DNA of 60,902 nt from Desulfobulbus sp. (GTDB taxonomy: Bacteria; Desulfobacterota; Desulfobulbia; Desulfobulbales; Desulfobulbaceae). The stretch lies in contig JAQUEZ010000016.1 in NCBI GenBank assembly GCA_028684915.1, forward strand, positions 1 to 60,902. Direction: 5' to 3'. Position numbers and translations under genes: made by a program. Shown one piece after another: positions 1 to 10,100 of the stretch (within the stretch, counting starts at the first letter, position 1; each line of letters opens with the position of its first letter). Below the pieces are notes generated by a model. That model was given only the letters and a program-made list of their open reading frames with translations. It ran no database searches and was not told where the DNA came from.

Positions 1-125
1 CATAATAATCAATATGTTACATCAATACTCCGCTATCCTTATTGCCTGCGATCAAATTTTCTTCACCTACGGCCGTTATAATAACACTCTGATTTATCGA
101 TATTTTTTAATTCTCGTTCAGGCAC

Positions 126-247
126 TAGGTAAAAACACAGGTATACAGGGAGCAGCGATTTTACCGACTCGAAGGCATACATAAAGTATGTCGAGCGTCG
201 GGGAAAACGCTGCGACGCAGGAGATCGAAGTTTTTACGACGTCATCA
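126..247. repeat. Dispersed repeat family A, copy 1
   Basis: This copy shares long near-identical blocks with 46859-47020 (copy 3): the AGGTAAAAACA block, the CATAC/GTATG mini-hairpin, the GCGTC/GACGC hairpin and the TTTTTACGA end. It encodes no convincing protein and is rich in short inverted repeats, so it looks like a structured non-coding element. I see no gene in 1-474: the flanks 1-125 and 248-474 are AT-rich and hold only short shadow reading frames. The left end of the element (GGATGGACTCG in copies 2 and 3) is not recognisable here. Confidence 0.75.
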
Positions 248-474
248 TTCTTTTCTTTGCGTCTACCCCGGCCTCACCTATAATAAGCCATCCTCGATCA
301 TAACGATCTTGTAAAAATCAGAAAATCGAAAAGATACGCACCTCAAAAATAGCAGCTGACAAAGATTGACCCGTCGTTCTTGTGATCTTGTTTTTGTGAC
401 CGGTTGCGAGAACGAACACAATCTCATGGCCTCGGCCCCCTGTTGTTCAATGCTCTGCGGAGAGGATAACCTCC

Positions 475-951
475 ATGGACCCAAACAATTCCATAAAATC
501 ACCTGCCGGTCTGCTCAACAAAATGCAGCGACGGGTCCAGCGAATGCGATCAAGCCTGGGGTCGATAGTCTCTGCTCTTCCCGCCCATGTCCTTGCCCCA
601 AAAAGACAAGATGCCCAACTGCCGGAGACCAGTGACAAGCGTCGACATCCTCGGGTTACCCTCCGCAATACCACGGTCCAAGTCACCGACGGTTGCCTCT
701 ATGCCACTGCCATGCTGGGAAATATCTCTCCTACCGGGATCTGCCTGTGCGACCTTCCGGAACAGCTCTATAAAAATGCCGGCAAGCTGACCGTTTTTTC
801 CAGTGACAATCCAGGACTGCCGGTTTTGCAAATAGAACCGCGTTGGCAGAAAACCGGATGGCACGGCAAAACCATCGGCGCAGCCATTGTCAACACCACC
901 GACGCCTGGCGCCTGTTTTTTGTCCATACTGCCGGAGAAGTCAGCCTATAA
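475..951 (+). CDS. PilZ domain protein
   Basis: The product is 158 aa and probably cytosolic. Residues 1-50 are basic and not conserved to my eye. From about residue 54 there is a PilZ domain. The two c-di-GMP contact motifs are visible: RRHPR (residues 56-60, the RxxxR arginine motif) and NISPTG (83-88, the [D/N]xSxxG motif). PilZ proteins bind cyclic di-GMP and pass the signal to motility, secretion or polysaccharide machinery; the partner cannot be read from this sequence. No transmembrane segment or fused output domain is present. The next gene, 117 bp downstream, encodes a UspA protein and has its own strong ribosome site, so the two need not be co-transcribed. The ATG at 475 gives the whole domain. 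Confidence 0.8.
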   Translation: MDPNNSIKSPAGLLNKMQRRVQRMRSSLGSIVSALPAHVLAPKRQDAQLPETSDKRRHPRVTLRNTTVQVTDGCLYATAMLGNISPTGICLCDLPEQLYKNAGKLTVFSSDNPGLPVLQIEPRWQKTGWHGKTIGAAIVNTTDAWRLFFVHTAGEVSL

Positions 952-979
952 TCTCCCGGCCACAAACACTTACCCTTTC

Positions 980-998
980 CCCGGATTGAGTTTCCGGG
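980..998 (+). terminator. Small hairpin after the PilZ gene
   Basis: A perfect 6-bp stem, CCCGGA and TCCGGG, encloses a 7-nt loop 28 bp after the PilZ stop codon. There is no T run immediately after it, so it is at best a weak terminator. Its loop (TTGAGT) could also serve as a -35 box with TATCTT at 1008-1013 (16-bp spacing) in front of the uspA gene. I cannot decide between these roles. Confidence 0.3.
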
Positions 999-1068
999 TG
1001 AAATGATTATCTTTTGATATCTATGATCTGTGAGCCCAAGTTACCCCTCTTCCCTAAGGAGGTGCTGT

Positions 1069-1524
1069 ATGAGTGACTGGAAACGAATGATCATCGCCAT
1101 CGACGAATCCCACCGCTCCACCAATGCCGTTGAATATGTCGGCAGCATCGCCGGACACCTCGCCGACATCCACCTCTGCCTACTCCACATCTACCCCGAA
1201 CCAGCGCCCGGCTACTATCAATCCGGCGCATCGCTTGATGATTACCGCACTGAACAGGAGGAACGGGCCAAGATGCTTTTCGGCCAGGCCAAGAAAATTC
1301 TCCAGGGGCGCGGAGTTGCCCCTCATGCCGTCACATCCCGTTGCCAAATGGCCGGCGGCCAGTCCATCAGCGAGGCCATCCTCGAACTCCAAACCAAGGA
1401 AGGCTACGGTACTATTGTGGTGGGAAAACGGGGCATTTCCAAGGCCGAGGAGTTTCTCTTTGGCTCGATCTCCAATGCCCTGATTCATAACGGCCGCGAC
1501 ATTGCGGTCTGGGTCATTGGCTGA
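1069..1524 (+). CDS. Universal stress protein, UspA family
   Basis: A single-domain Usp of 151 aa, the usual length. The start at 1069 is chosen over an upstream ATG at 1030 because a near-perfect Shine-Dalgarno AAGGAGGT (1056-1063) sits six bases ahead and the product then begins MSDWKRMIIAID, a typical Usp beta-1 strand. The ATP-binding signature G-2x-G-9x-G-S is intact near the C-terminus (GKRGISKAEEFLFGS), so this is the nucleotide-binding class. Usp proteins help cells survive starvation and stress; the molecular target varies. The stop codon overlaps the start of the following kinase-like gene (TGATG at 1522-1526), implying translational coupling and a functional link. Confidence 0.9.
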   Translation: MSDWKRMIIAIDESHRSTNAVEYVGSIAGHLADIHLCLLHIYPEPAPGYYQSGASLDDYRTEQEERAKMLFGQAKKILQGRGVAPHAVTSRCQMAGGQSISEAILELQTKEGYGTIVVGKRGISKAEEFLFGSISNALIHNGRDIAVWVIG

Positions 1525-2516
1525 TGGTCGCCTATACGGGAGTGACCGCCCTTCCCGAGCAGGCGGCCAGGAACCTTGCCAACCATCGGGTGACTCGTAG
1601 TTTGCGCAGGCCTTCGCGGGTCTATACGGATACCACCGATTTCACCTCCATAGATTATGGCGATGTGATCAGCGTTGAAGGCCGCCATTTTCTCATCACC
1701 TCTTACACCAAGGAAGGCCGCTTTGGCGTCGACGAACAGATCAAGCCCTGGGTGCCCAAGGTTGTGGACCTGGATTCAATGGAACACTATATCCTCAAAC
1801 TGGAGTTCCAGGAAACCTTTGCCATACGCCTGGGCCAATTTGCGGTCACCTGTTACCGGAGCCCACAGAAGGAGGCACGCGTCCTGGAATTGGTACGGGG
1901 CCGTGCACACTTCATGCAAGGCAGAACCCTGGTCGACACAGTAGGCAATCTGGTGCGGGTACTGGAACCGGTGAGCGGCAATCGTCTTGACAAGGTCATC
2001 CATACCGATAGCAGCCATGAGCAATATTTTACCCATGAATTGCCAGATATTCTCAGCCAATTTATCGGCTGCCTCCAGGGTATTGCCTTTTTGCACGAGC
2101 ACGGCTTTCGGCATGGGGATATCCGCCGTGATCATGTTTTTGTCGACCGCAACACCGGACTCTATTACTGGATTGACTTTGACTACGATTTTTATCTGCC
2201 GGAAAAACCTTTTGCCCTGGATCTGTATGAACTGGGGAACATCTTGATCTATCTCGTTGGTCGAGGTGATTATCATCTTCGCGAAATTCTAGCAGATCCG
2301 TCATTCGGCTCTCCGGTTGCCGAGTCGCTGAATGCTGGGGATTTTTCCCTGCTCTCGAAACATCGGGTGGTTAATCTACACAAACTTTTCCCCTATATCC
2401 CTGATACGCTCAATAATATCCTGCTCCACTTCTCGTCCGGAGCAGATATCTTCTACGAGAGCGTGGAGGAGATTCAAAACGACTTGGAAATCGCCCTCAA
2501 GCACTGGGGGCGGTGA
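1524..2516 (+). CDS. Divergent protein-kinase-fold protein coupled to UspA
   Basis: The product is 330 aa with no membrane segment. The C-terminal half carries a kinase-like catalytic core: HGDIRRDHV at residues 197-205 corresponds to the HxDxxxxN loop, with Asp199 kept and the usual Asn replaced by His, and IDFD (Asp218) stands where DFG would be. A candidate beta-3 lysine lies in YILKLEF. The glycine loop is not recognisable. This resembles the atypical HGD kinases (Rio/Bud32/lipopolysaccharide-kinase-like) more than Hanks kinases. Activity is therefore plausible but unproven. The gene overlaps uspA by one base, so a role in phosphorylating or sensing with the Usp is my inference. The 202-bp gap to pheA contains only a weak CGCCG/CGGCG hairpin near 2605-2632. 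Confidence 0.6.
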   Translation: MVAYTGVTALPEQAARNLANHRVTRSLRRPSRVYTDTTDFTSIDYGDVISVEGRHFLITSYTKEGRFGVDEQIKPWVPKVVDLDSMEHYILKLEFQETFAIRLGQFAVTCYRSPQKEARVLELVRGRAHFMQGRTLVDTVGNLVRVLEPVSGNRLDKVIHTDSSHEQYFTHELPDILSQFIGCLQGIAFLHEHGFRHGDIRRDHVFVDRNTGLYYWIDFDYDFYLPEKPFALDLYELGNILIYLVGRGDYHLREILADPSFGSPVAESLNAGDFSLLSKHRVVNLHKLFPYIPDTLNNILLHFSSGADIFYESVEEIQNDLEIALKHWGR

Positions 2517-2718
2517 GTCCCCTGTGCTCCATCTCACGGCCCGTACCTGATAAAGGTTTCCATAATTTCGCATCAATGCTATAGTGGCTGGCTAACCATT
2601 AAATCGCCGTGTTACGCCCCAACCAACCGGCGTTTATTCCTTCTTTTTTCATTTCTCATCCAACCGGTTTCCGCAGGAATCTTTCCGGCAACCCGTAGAG
2701 GTGGACAACGCAGGCACT

Positions 2719-3822
2719 ATGGAAGACAAACTCGACATTCCCAAGGTACGGCAAAGAATTGACCAAATCGACGACACCATTCTGGAGCTTTTGAAAGAGC
2801 GTCTTGATTGTGCCAAAAACATCGGCTTGCTGAAGAGCGAGACTAACCGGGCCAAATGGGACCCGCAACGCGAACTGGAGATCTACGACCGGCTGCGCGA
2901 GAACAATAACGATATATTTCCCTACAAAGCCCTGCGCTCCATCTTCCACGAGATTATTACCACCTGCCGCCTGTCGCAGCGTAAGGCCACCGTGGCGTAC
3001 CTCGGACCGGAGGCCACCTTTACCCATCTGGCCGGTGTCAAGTATTTTGGCCAAAGCGCCGAATACAAGCCCATGGAGTCCATTGCCGAGGTGTTCGAGG
3101 AGGTGGAAAAGGAGCGGGTCCAGTACGGCATCGTTCCGGTGGAGAATTCCATCGAAGGTGCGGTCACCTATTCTCTTGATGCCTTCCTCCGCTACAAGGT
3201 GCAGATCTGCGGTGAAATCCAGCTGGCCATCACCCATAACCTGGTCTGCCGCTCGGGCAATATCGAGGATATCCAAACCGTCGCCTCCCATTCCCAACCC
3301 CTGGCCCAGTGCCGCAACTGGCTGCGCAAAAATCTGCCCAAGACACCGACCCTGGAGGTTTTCTCCACCGGTGCCGCCGCCCAGATGGCTGCCAACAACC
3401 CCAATATTGGCGCCATTGCCAGCAGTCTAGCCATCTCCACCTATGGGCTGCAGGTCGTGGTTCGGGGTATCGAGGATTACCAGGGCAACACCACCCGCTT
3501 TTTGGTTATCGGCCGCAAATCGCCCAAGAAGAGTGGACGCGACAAGACTTCAGTCCTGCTCGGCCTGATCAACCGTCCCGGTGCGCTCAACGAGATTCTC
3601 ACCATCCTCTCGGCCAAAAACATCGACCTCGCCAAGATCGAATCCCGACCGACCAAAGACAAGCAGTGGAAATACTTGTTCTTCCTCGACATGATCGGCC
3701 ATATTGACGATCCAGTCATCCACGAGGCCTGCAATATCCTCAAACAGATCTGTGCCTACTACGAACGGCTTGGTTCCTATCCACGGGCCGATGACATCGA
3801 TCTGAACGGGACCTCGTCCTGA
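2719..3822 (+). CDS. pheA: Bifunctional chorismate mutase / prephenate dehydratase
   Basis: This enzyme converts chorismate to prephenate and then to phenylpyruvate, the last committed steps of phenylalanine synthesis. There are 367 aa from ATG 2719. An AroQ chorismate mutase helical domain covers about residues 1-85, prephenate dehydratase about 93-275 with the TRF motif at 259-261, and a C-terminal ACT domain with the ESRP phenylalanine-sensing motif at 308-311. The domain order and length are standard for P-proteins, and the ACT motif implies feedback inhibition by Phe. A GTG at 2701 would add six residues. I prefer the ATG, with GAGGTGG at 2698-2704 as a somewhat distant ribosome site. 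The gene is followed after 29 bp by the ABC-F gene on the same strand. Confidence 0.92.
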   Translation: MEDKLDIPKVRQRIDQIDDTILELLKERLDCAKNIGLLKSETNRAKWDPQRELEIYDRLRENNNDIFPYKALRSIFHEIITTCRLSQRKATVAYLGPEATFTHLAGVKYFGQSAEYKPMESIAEVFEEVEKERVQYGIVPVENSIEGAVTYSLDAFLRYKVQICGEIQLAITHNLVCRSGNIEDIQTVASHSQPLAQCRNWLRKNLPKTPTLEVFSTGAAAQMAANNPNIGAIASSLAISTYGLQVVVRGIEDYQGNTTRFLVIGRKSPKKSGRDKTSVLLGLINRPGALNEILTILSAKNIDLAKIESRPTKDKQWKYLFFLDMIGHIDDPVIHEACNILKQICAYYERLGSYPRADDIDLNGTSS

Positions 3823-3851
3823 CCAACAACTCGTAGTCAATCACTTTTATT

Positions 3852-5705
3852 ATGTGTGCTCTTCTCAGTTGCCAGGGGCTTGCCAAAGCCTTTGGCGCCC
3901 AAAGTCTTTTTTCCGGCGTCACCCTCATGGTTGACGCCGGCGATCGTGTCGGCCTGATCGGTCCCAACGGGTCGGGAAAATCGACCCTACTCAAGATCTT
4001 CTGCGGCTTGGAACAGCCGGACAGCGGCAGCGTGTTCACCCAGAAGCTGATGCGGATCAGCTACGTCACCCAGGACGACAGCTTTGACGAAGAGGCCAGC
4101 TGTGTGGACAACCTCACCCTGGCGGTCAGCGATCTGGATATCGACGCAGCCGAGCAATACAACCGGGTGCATGCCCTGTTGAGCCGGGGCGGGTTTGTTG
4201 ATCCTGAGCAGAAGGTCAGCCTGCTCTCTGGAGGCTGGCGCAAGCGGCTCTCCATCTGTCGGGCCCTGGTTACCCGGCCTGAAGTCCTGATCATGGACGA
4301 GCCGACCAACCATTTGGACATTGAAGGCATTCTCTGGCTGGAAAAACTGTTGGCAGCCAACCTTCCGGAAAGCCCGAGCGCCTTTCTTCTTGTCAGCCAT
4401 GACCGCCGTTTTTTAGAAAACACCGTCAACCGGGTGATTGAACTGGCCCCGGTCTACCCGGAAGGCTCGTTCCAGATTCGCGGGACCTACAGCGATTTCC
4501 TCGAGAAAAAATCCGATTACCTGCTCCAACGACAAACCATGGAGGAACGGCTGGCCAACAAGGTGCGCCGGGAAACCGAATGGTTACGGCGCGGCCCCAA
4601 GGCCCGAACGACCAAGGCTCGTTTCCGCATTGAGGAAGCCGGACGGCTCCAGGACGAGCTGGGCGAGGTCCGAACCAGAAACCGTAGCGTCGGCCAGGTC
4701 GGCCAGGTCGGCATCGCCTTTGAGGGCACCCAGCGAAAAACCAAAAAGTTACTGACAGCCTCCGGGATCAGTAAAGGGTTCCAGGAAACACCCCTGTTTT
4801 CCGATCTTGACATCACTCTCACGCCCGGAACCCGGCTCGGTTTGCTCGGCCGAAATGGCAGCGGCAAATCCACCTTAATGCAGATCCTGGCCGCTGCCAT
4901 GGATGAGGCTGGCCCCAAGCCCGATAAAGGCTCCGTCACCACTGCAGAGGGAGTGCGCATCGTTAATTTTGATCAACGCCGGGAACAACTCGATACCGAC
5001 ACCACGCTACGCCGGGCTTTGGCTCCGGAGGGCGACAGTGTTCTCTACCAGGGACGGAGCCTGCACGTTGTTTCCTGGGCCAAACAGTTTCTCTTTCGCG
5101 CCGACCAACTGGAAACTCCGGTCAACCGCCTTTCCGGCGGCGAACAGGCACGGATCCTCATCGCCCGTCTGATGCTGCAACCAGCGGACATCCTTCTGCT
5201 CGACGAACCGACCAACGACTTGGATATCCCTTCCCTGGATGTGCTTGAAGAGAGTTTGAGCGAATTCCCTGGTGCCCTGGTGCTGGTCACCCATGACCGC
5301 TTCCTCCTTGACCGGGTCTGCAATCGGGTACTTGGTTTCGATGGTCGGGGTAAGGCCGAATACTTTGCCGATTACGAACAGTGGCTCGAGATGCTCCAGG
5401 AGTTTGAGCGCAAGGAAATCGCCGCTGCCAAGACCGCGCCCATCAATCAGGATAAAGCTGCAGCCAAGACCAAGCCCGGCAAACTCTCCTACATGGATCA
5501 GCGCGAATACGATCAGATGGAGGAGAAAATCCTGACGCGTGAAGAACGATTGGAAGAACTCCAGCAACTGATGGTTGATCCCGAGGTGATAGCCAATCCG
5601 GATCAACTCCAGCGCTACTGGCAGGAACAGCAGAATCTCCAGGCTGAAACCGATTGCCTCTACGACCGCTGGAACGAACTCGAACAGCGCAAGCAAGGCG
5701 GCTGA
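3852..5705 (+). CDS. uup: ABC-F family ATPase, Uup type
   Basis: A 617-aa cytosolic protein with two ABC ATPase domains and no membrane part. Walker A motifs are GPNGSGKST (37-45) and GRNGSGKST (333-341). Signature motifs are LSGGWRKRL and LSGGEQARI. Walker B motifs are followed by EPTNHLD and EPTNDLD, the ABC-F hallmark. A charged linker lies between the domains, and the last 75 or so residues form the coiled-coil C-terminal domain typical of Uup. ABC-F proteins act on ribosomes or, for Uup, on branched DNA intermediates and ribosome assembly. The first domain's LSGGW is a mild departure from LSGGE. The Uup assignment rests on the C-terminal coiled coil; another ABC-F subtype is possible. 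Confidence 0.88.
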   Translation: MCALLSCQGLAKAFGAQSLFSGVTLMVDAGDRVGLIGPNGSGKSTLLKIFCGLEQPDSGSVFTQKLMRISYVTQDDSFDEEASCVDNLTLAVSDLDIDAAEQYNRVHALLSRGGFVDPEQKVSLLSGGWRKRLSICRALVTRPEVLIMDEPTNHLDIEGILWLEKLLAANLPESPSAFLLVSHDRRFLENTVNRVIELAPVYPEGSFQIRGTYSDFLEKKSDYLLQRQTMEERLANKVRRETEWLRRGPKARTTKARFRIEEAGRLQDELGEVRTRNRSVGQVGQVGIAFEGTQRKTKKLLTASGISKGFQETPLFSDLDITLTPGTRLGLLGRNGSGKSTLMQILAAAMDEAGPKPDKGSVTTAEGVRIVNFDQRREQLDTDTTLRRALAPEGDSVLYQGRSLHVVSWAKQFLFRADQLETPVNRLSGGEQARILIARLMLQPADILLLDEPTNDLDIPSLDVLEESLSEFPGALVLVTHDRFLLDRVCNRVLGFDGRGKAEYFADYEQWLEMLQEFERKEIAAAKTAPINQDKAAAKTKPGKLSYMDQREYDQMEEKILTREERLEELQQLMVDPEVIANPDQLQRYWQEQQNLQAETDCLYDRWNELEQRKQGG

Positions 5706-5790
5706 AATCCCGCCAGCCCGCCTTGAACCCTTTCACCCCACACGCTCTCCTTTCCCTCTTCCCCCCTTTTTGAGCTGAGCCAAGCTTTGG

Positions 5791-5820
5791 TTGCCCCTCT
5801 CCCTTTTTTTAGCGTATACT
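5791..5820 (+). promoter_or_regulatory. Candidate sigma-70 promoter for the sensor operon
   Basis: TTGCCC (5791-5796) and TATACT (5815-5820) are separated by 18 bp, mostly a pyrimidine tract. The predicted start near 5827 would give a leader of about 60 nt before the lipoprotein gene. The -10 box is good and the -35 box fair. Confidence 0.45.
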
Positions 5821-5888
5821 AGAAAAAATTCGGCAGAAGCTTTTTTTTTTGCCAATTTCTCCGTCTTCTTGCCAGAAAGGAGTCCACC

Positions 5889-7178
5889 ATGCCCAGGGCC
5901 CGGTGTACCACTGTTGCGACGCTTTGTTGTTTTCTCCTGCTCTTCTCCTGTCATCGGGATGATGCTCCGATTACCTGCGACGACCCCTTGGGGTGCGTGA
6001 TTCTCGAGACACAAGAGCCGATCAAAATCGGTGTATTGCAGTCGCTCTCCGGGAAAACTGCCCCCTTGGGCGAGGAACAGCTCCGCGGCCTGCAACTGGC
6101 CCTCAACGAACGGCAACAAAAACTCCTTGGCCACTCTATCCAGCTTCAGATCGAGGATACCGGCTGCACCTCCGAAGGTGGAGCCAATGCCGCCCTCAAG
6201 GTCTTGGCCGATCCCCAGATCGTGGCCATCTTTGGCACCACCTGTTCCAGCGCCGCAGCTTCCGCCTCAAAAGCCATGTCCGATGCAGGTCTAACCATGA
6301 TCTCCGGCAACAACAGCGCCCCCTTCCTCACTTCCATCGGGGACAAACGGGCTGCAAACTGGCAACCAGGGTATTTCCGCACCGCGCCCAATGAAGAGTA
6401 CTCCGGCCAGGCTGCTGCCTACTTTGCCTATCACCGACTGGGAATTCGCCGAGTAGCCACCATCAATGACGGTGATATCTACACCCGCGGCCTGACCGAA
6501 GGATTTACGCGAATGTTCACCGAACTTGGTGGCACCATTGTTCTTAATGGGGCCATCGACAAAGGCGACCGGGAGATGGGGCCGGTCCTTGAAGCTGTGG
6601 TCTCGGCCAAGGCTGAACTACTCTTCTTCCCACTGTTTCAGCCCGAAGGCAATTATCTCCTCAAAAAAGCGCGCCAGTCTCCATTGCTCAGCAAAACCGT
6701 ACTCATGAGCGATGGCGCACTGATTGAAAACTCGTTCATCGCGGACATGGGGGAACTCGCTCAAGGCATGTATTTTGTTGGCCCCAGCTCTGCCAAAACC
6801 GAAAAAAGCATCAAACTGACCCAAACCTATCTAGCCACTTTCTCCACTGCACCGGCCGCAAAATATTATCAAAATGCCTTTGATGCCGCCCAGCTGCTCC
6901 TTTCGGCAATCGAACGCACCGCCTGCCTCCTCCCGGATGGGGGGCTTTTCATCGGGCGAAAAAAACTCCGCCAAGCCCTGTATGCCAGCCATGGGATGGA
7001 AGGTGTGACCGGGTCTATTGATTGCAATGCCTTTGGCGACTGTGCATCTCCTCAATTCAACATCGTACGCCTCAGTGACCCCGAACTCGGGGTCACTGGA
7101 TTACTTGCCAACGTTCAATTTACCTACACGCCCCAACGCCATCAAAATCCCCCAAGAACCGCCCGGGAGAAGCAATGA
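5889..7178 (+). CDS. Periplasmic binding lipoprotein, branched-chain amino acid receptor type
   Basis: The product is 429 aa. It has a lipoprotein signal peptide ending LLLFSC with the lipidated cysteine at residue 21, then a type 1 periplasmic binding fold (LivJ-like) starting IKIGVLQSLSG. It continues with segments typical of the family (VLADPQIVAIFGTTCSS, PGYFRTAP, YYQNAFDAAQLL). Extra cysteines at about residues 29, 35, 62 and near the C-terminus could form disulfides. AGAAAGGAG just upstream is a strong ribosome site. No permease or ATPase genes adjoin; instead the stop overlaps the start of a membrane histidine kinase (ATGA at 7175-7178). The likely role is to bind a small ligand and present it to that kinase rather than feed an importer; this is inference from context. 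Confidence 0.8.
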   Translation: MPRARCTTVATLCCFLLLFSCHRDDAPITCDDPLGCVILETQEPIKIGVLQSLSGKTAPLGEEQLRGLQLALNERQQKLLGHSIQLQIEDTGCTSEGGANAALKVLADPQIVAIFGTTCSSAAASASKAMSDAGLTMISGNNSAPFLTSIGDKRAANWQPGYFRTAPNEEYSGQAAAYFAYHRLGIRRVATINDGDIYTRGLTEGFTRMFTELGGTIVLNGAIDKGDREMGPVLEAVVSAKAELLFFPLFQPEGNYLLKKARQSPLLSKTVLMSDGALIENSFIADMGELAQGMYFVGPSSAKTEKSIKLTQTYLATFSTAPAAKYYQNAFDAAQLLLSAIERTACLLPDGGLFIGRKKLRQALYASHGMEGVTGSIDCNAFGDCASPQFNIVRLSDPELGVTGLLANVQFTYTPQRHQNPPRTAREKQ

Positions 7179-10100
7179 AACTCTGTAGACTCCGGCATCC
7201 TCCAACCATTGCCGGTAAGCTCCGTCTCGGTTTTGGGCTCATATTTCTCCTGGTCAGCTTCATCATGACCACCTGGGTGTTGAGCCTGCACAAATTCAAT
7301 CAAACCCGCCATACCATCAGCGACTGCATCGCCATTGAGCGGACCGTGCTCAACATGGATCGACTTTTGGAAAAAGCGCGACGGCTCCACGGAGACTTCT
7401 GCCTCCAGTATGATCGAATCGGCTTAGGCGTGGCCCATGTCCAATTTGCCCAGCCTTCGATCCGCCTGGTGGCCCAGGCAGTGTCTGCAAGCAGCGAACT
7501 CAAAAAAATGATTGCCCAAACCGGCGTCGGCAAACGGTTGCACGCGCATCAGGTCGATATCAACCTCTACCTGGCCTCGGCCAAACGTTTTGCCGATACG
7601 TCCATCCAATCAATCGAGCTGATTACCCGTCTGGCCGCACCCGACCACGGCCTGGAGGACGACTTTGAGCAACAACTCGTCCTCTTGCAGCAGGCCACAT
7701 CACCCTCCCTTTCCATGGCTCAACTGATCCCCAAAGCGCAACTTCTCTACCAGCAATACCGCGTCAATCGACAACGGCCTCTAATGCAGTCGATTTTTAA
7801 CATCCTCAGCCACGTTAACGAACGTCTTGAGACGGCACAACCTCTCGCGGGGATCTCCAAAGATAATTTGCAGGCCTTGACCATCCGGCTGCAGACGACC
7901 GGGGAGGAGATCTTGGTCGTTGATGCGGAAATTAAAAATAAATTTAACGATTTTAACCTCCAGACCAACACGTCTCAGCCCATTGCCCGAATGTTGGTTG
8001 ACGAGGCGGCCAAGGAGGTCGCCGCGGCCAAGGAGGCCTCTAACCAGACCATTAGCGGTGCACTTCTCGCCCTAGCTTTCTGTTTGCTGGCAGCCTGTGC
8101 CACCGGCCTTTTTATCAGTCGCTTCATCTCGCAAACCATCACCCGACGTATCGAAGCCCTCACCCAATGCGCCGCCGATTTCCAACAGGGAGGGCTTAAC
8201 CTCAACGCCTCGGAACAGCCCGCCGATGAGCTCGGTCAACTTGGGCAAACCTTCAACCTCATGAGTGCCCGCATCCGCACCACGGTCGACCAGCTGGAGC
8301 AAACCATTGCCGAGCGCACCGGCCAGCTGCGTGTCTCCGAACATCGTTTTCGTTCAATTGCCGATCAGTTGCCCCATGTCGGCATTATCGGCATAGACCA
8401 GCACGGAAAGATCTTTTTCTGGAACCGAGCCTGTCATCAGCTTTACGGTGCCAGTGACACCCAGGCCTGTGGACAACGGCTTGAAGAACTTATCATCGAT
8501 AAAGGTGGACGGACGCTTTTTGCTGAACAGCTCGCAGCCTGGATGCATTTGTCCCAGACCATCGAAGGCGAGAGGACCTTTTGTCATCAAAACGGTACGC
8601 CGGTGCCGGTGTATGTGGCCTCTTTTGATCTTGATACTCCAGATGGCAGCAAAGAATTTTACAGCATCCATCTGGATCTCAGCGAACTCAAACAGGCAGA
8701 AGAGCAGCGGGCCCTGCAGACTTCGATTTATCGCAGCCTTTTTGAACACATCAGTAGTGGCGTTGGCCTGCTTGAGGCGATTGAGGAGGGGCGGGATTTT
8801 ATCATCAAGGATGCCAATCCCGCAGTTGAACGTATTGAGGGGTACAAGCTTGATGAAATCAAAGGCCAGAGTCTCATTGCCTGTTTTCCCGGAGTAGAAC
8901 CCAGCGGTTTATTGGCCCTGGCGCAGGAGGTCTGGCGCAGCGGTCAGCCTGCGATTCTCCATCCGTTTTATTACGCCCGTCAAAACCGACATCGCTGGCG
9001 CGAGGGACATCTCTACAAGATTCCCTCCGGTGAAGTAGTGATCGTCTATGACGATATAACCGAACTCAAGCAAGGTGAGCAGCAACGGGAGGTGATCGAG
9101 GCGCAGCTGCAACGATCGCGCAAAATGGAGGCCATCGGCCTGCTCGCCGGCGGAGTTGCCCATGACCTCAACAATATTCTTTCTGGAATCGTCAGTTATC
9201 CGGATCTGCTGTTAATGCAACTGGCCCCGGACAGCAAACTGCGTAAGCCCATACTGGCCATCCAGGAGTCAGGGCAGCGGGCAGCGGCGGTGGTGGCCGA
9301 CCTGTTGACCGTGGCGCGGGGTGTGAGCAGCGAAAAAAAACTCTGTTCCCTCAACCAGTTGGTGAACCAATATCTGAACTCGCCCGAGCATGAGGCGTTG
9401 CTCAAAAGGCATCCAGGCGTTGAGTGCCAAAGTGAGTGTTCCAAACAGATCTGGCCCCTACCCTGCTCGCCGATCCACATCAAGAAAAGCCTGATGAACC
9501 TGATGACCAACGCTGCCGAGGCAATCGACCACAGTGGTCTGATCTCCATCCGCACCCGCAAGCAGGAGCTGCCGGAGACTGAGGCCCAGGCGCTTGGTGT
9601 CAAACCCGGAGTCTATGTTCTCCTTGAGGTGGCGGATTCCGGATCCGGAATAGCCAAGGAAGACCTTGACCATATCTTCGAACCCTTTTATACCAGAAAA
9701 GTCATGGGCCGAAGCGGCACCGGCCTGGGCTTAGCGGTGGTCTGGAACACCATTCAGGATCACCAGGGTGGCATTGCAGTGTCCAGCTCGAAACAAGGCA
9801 CCGTTTTTACCCTATATTTTCCCGCAACCGCGCAGGAGGCTTTATTGATGGAGGACGACTTGGATAACGATATCCGTCAGGGAAACGGCGAGACCGTTCT
9901 AGTGGTTGACGACGAACCGCTGCAGCGAGAAATAGCGACCCAGATCCTTGACACCCTCGGTTATAGTTCTCTGGCCATAGCCTCCGGAGAGGCGGCAGTG
10001 GACTACCTCCAGGACCATGAGGTGGATCTGGTTCTGCTGGACATGCTCATGGGTACCGGTATCAATGGCCGGGAGACGTATTCCCGGATTGCCCACCGTC

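Noticed and set aside
5007..5696. Minus-strand frame of 229 codons
   Set aside because: Antisense to the second half of uup.
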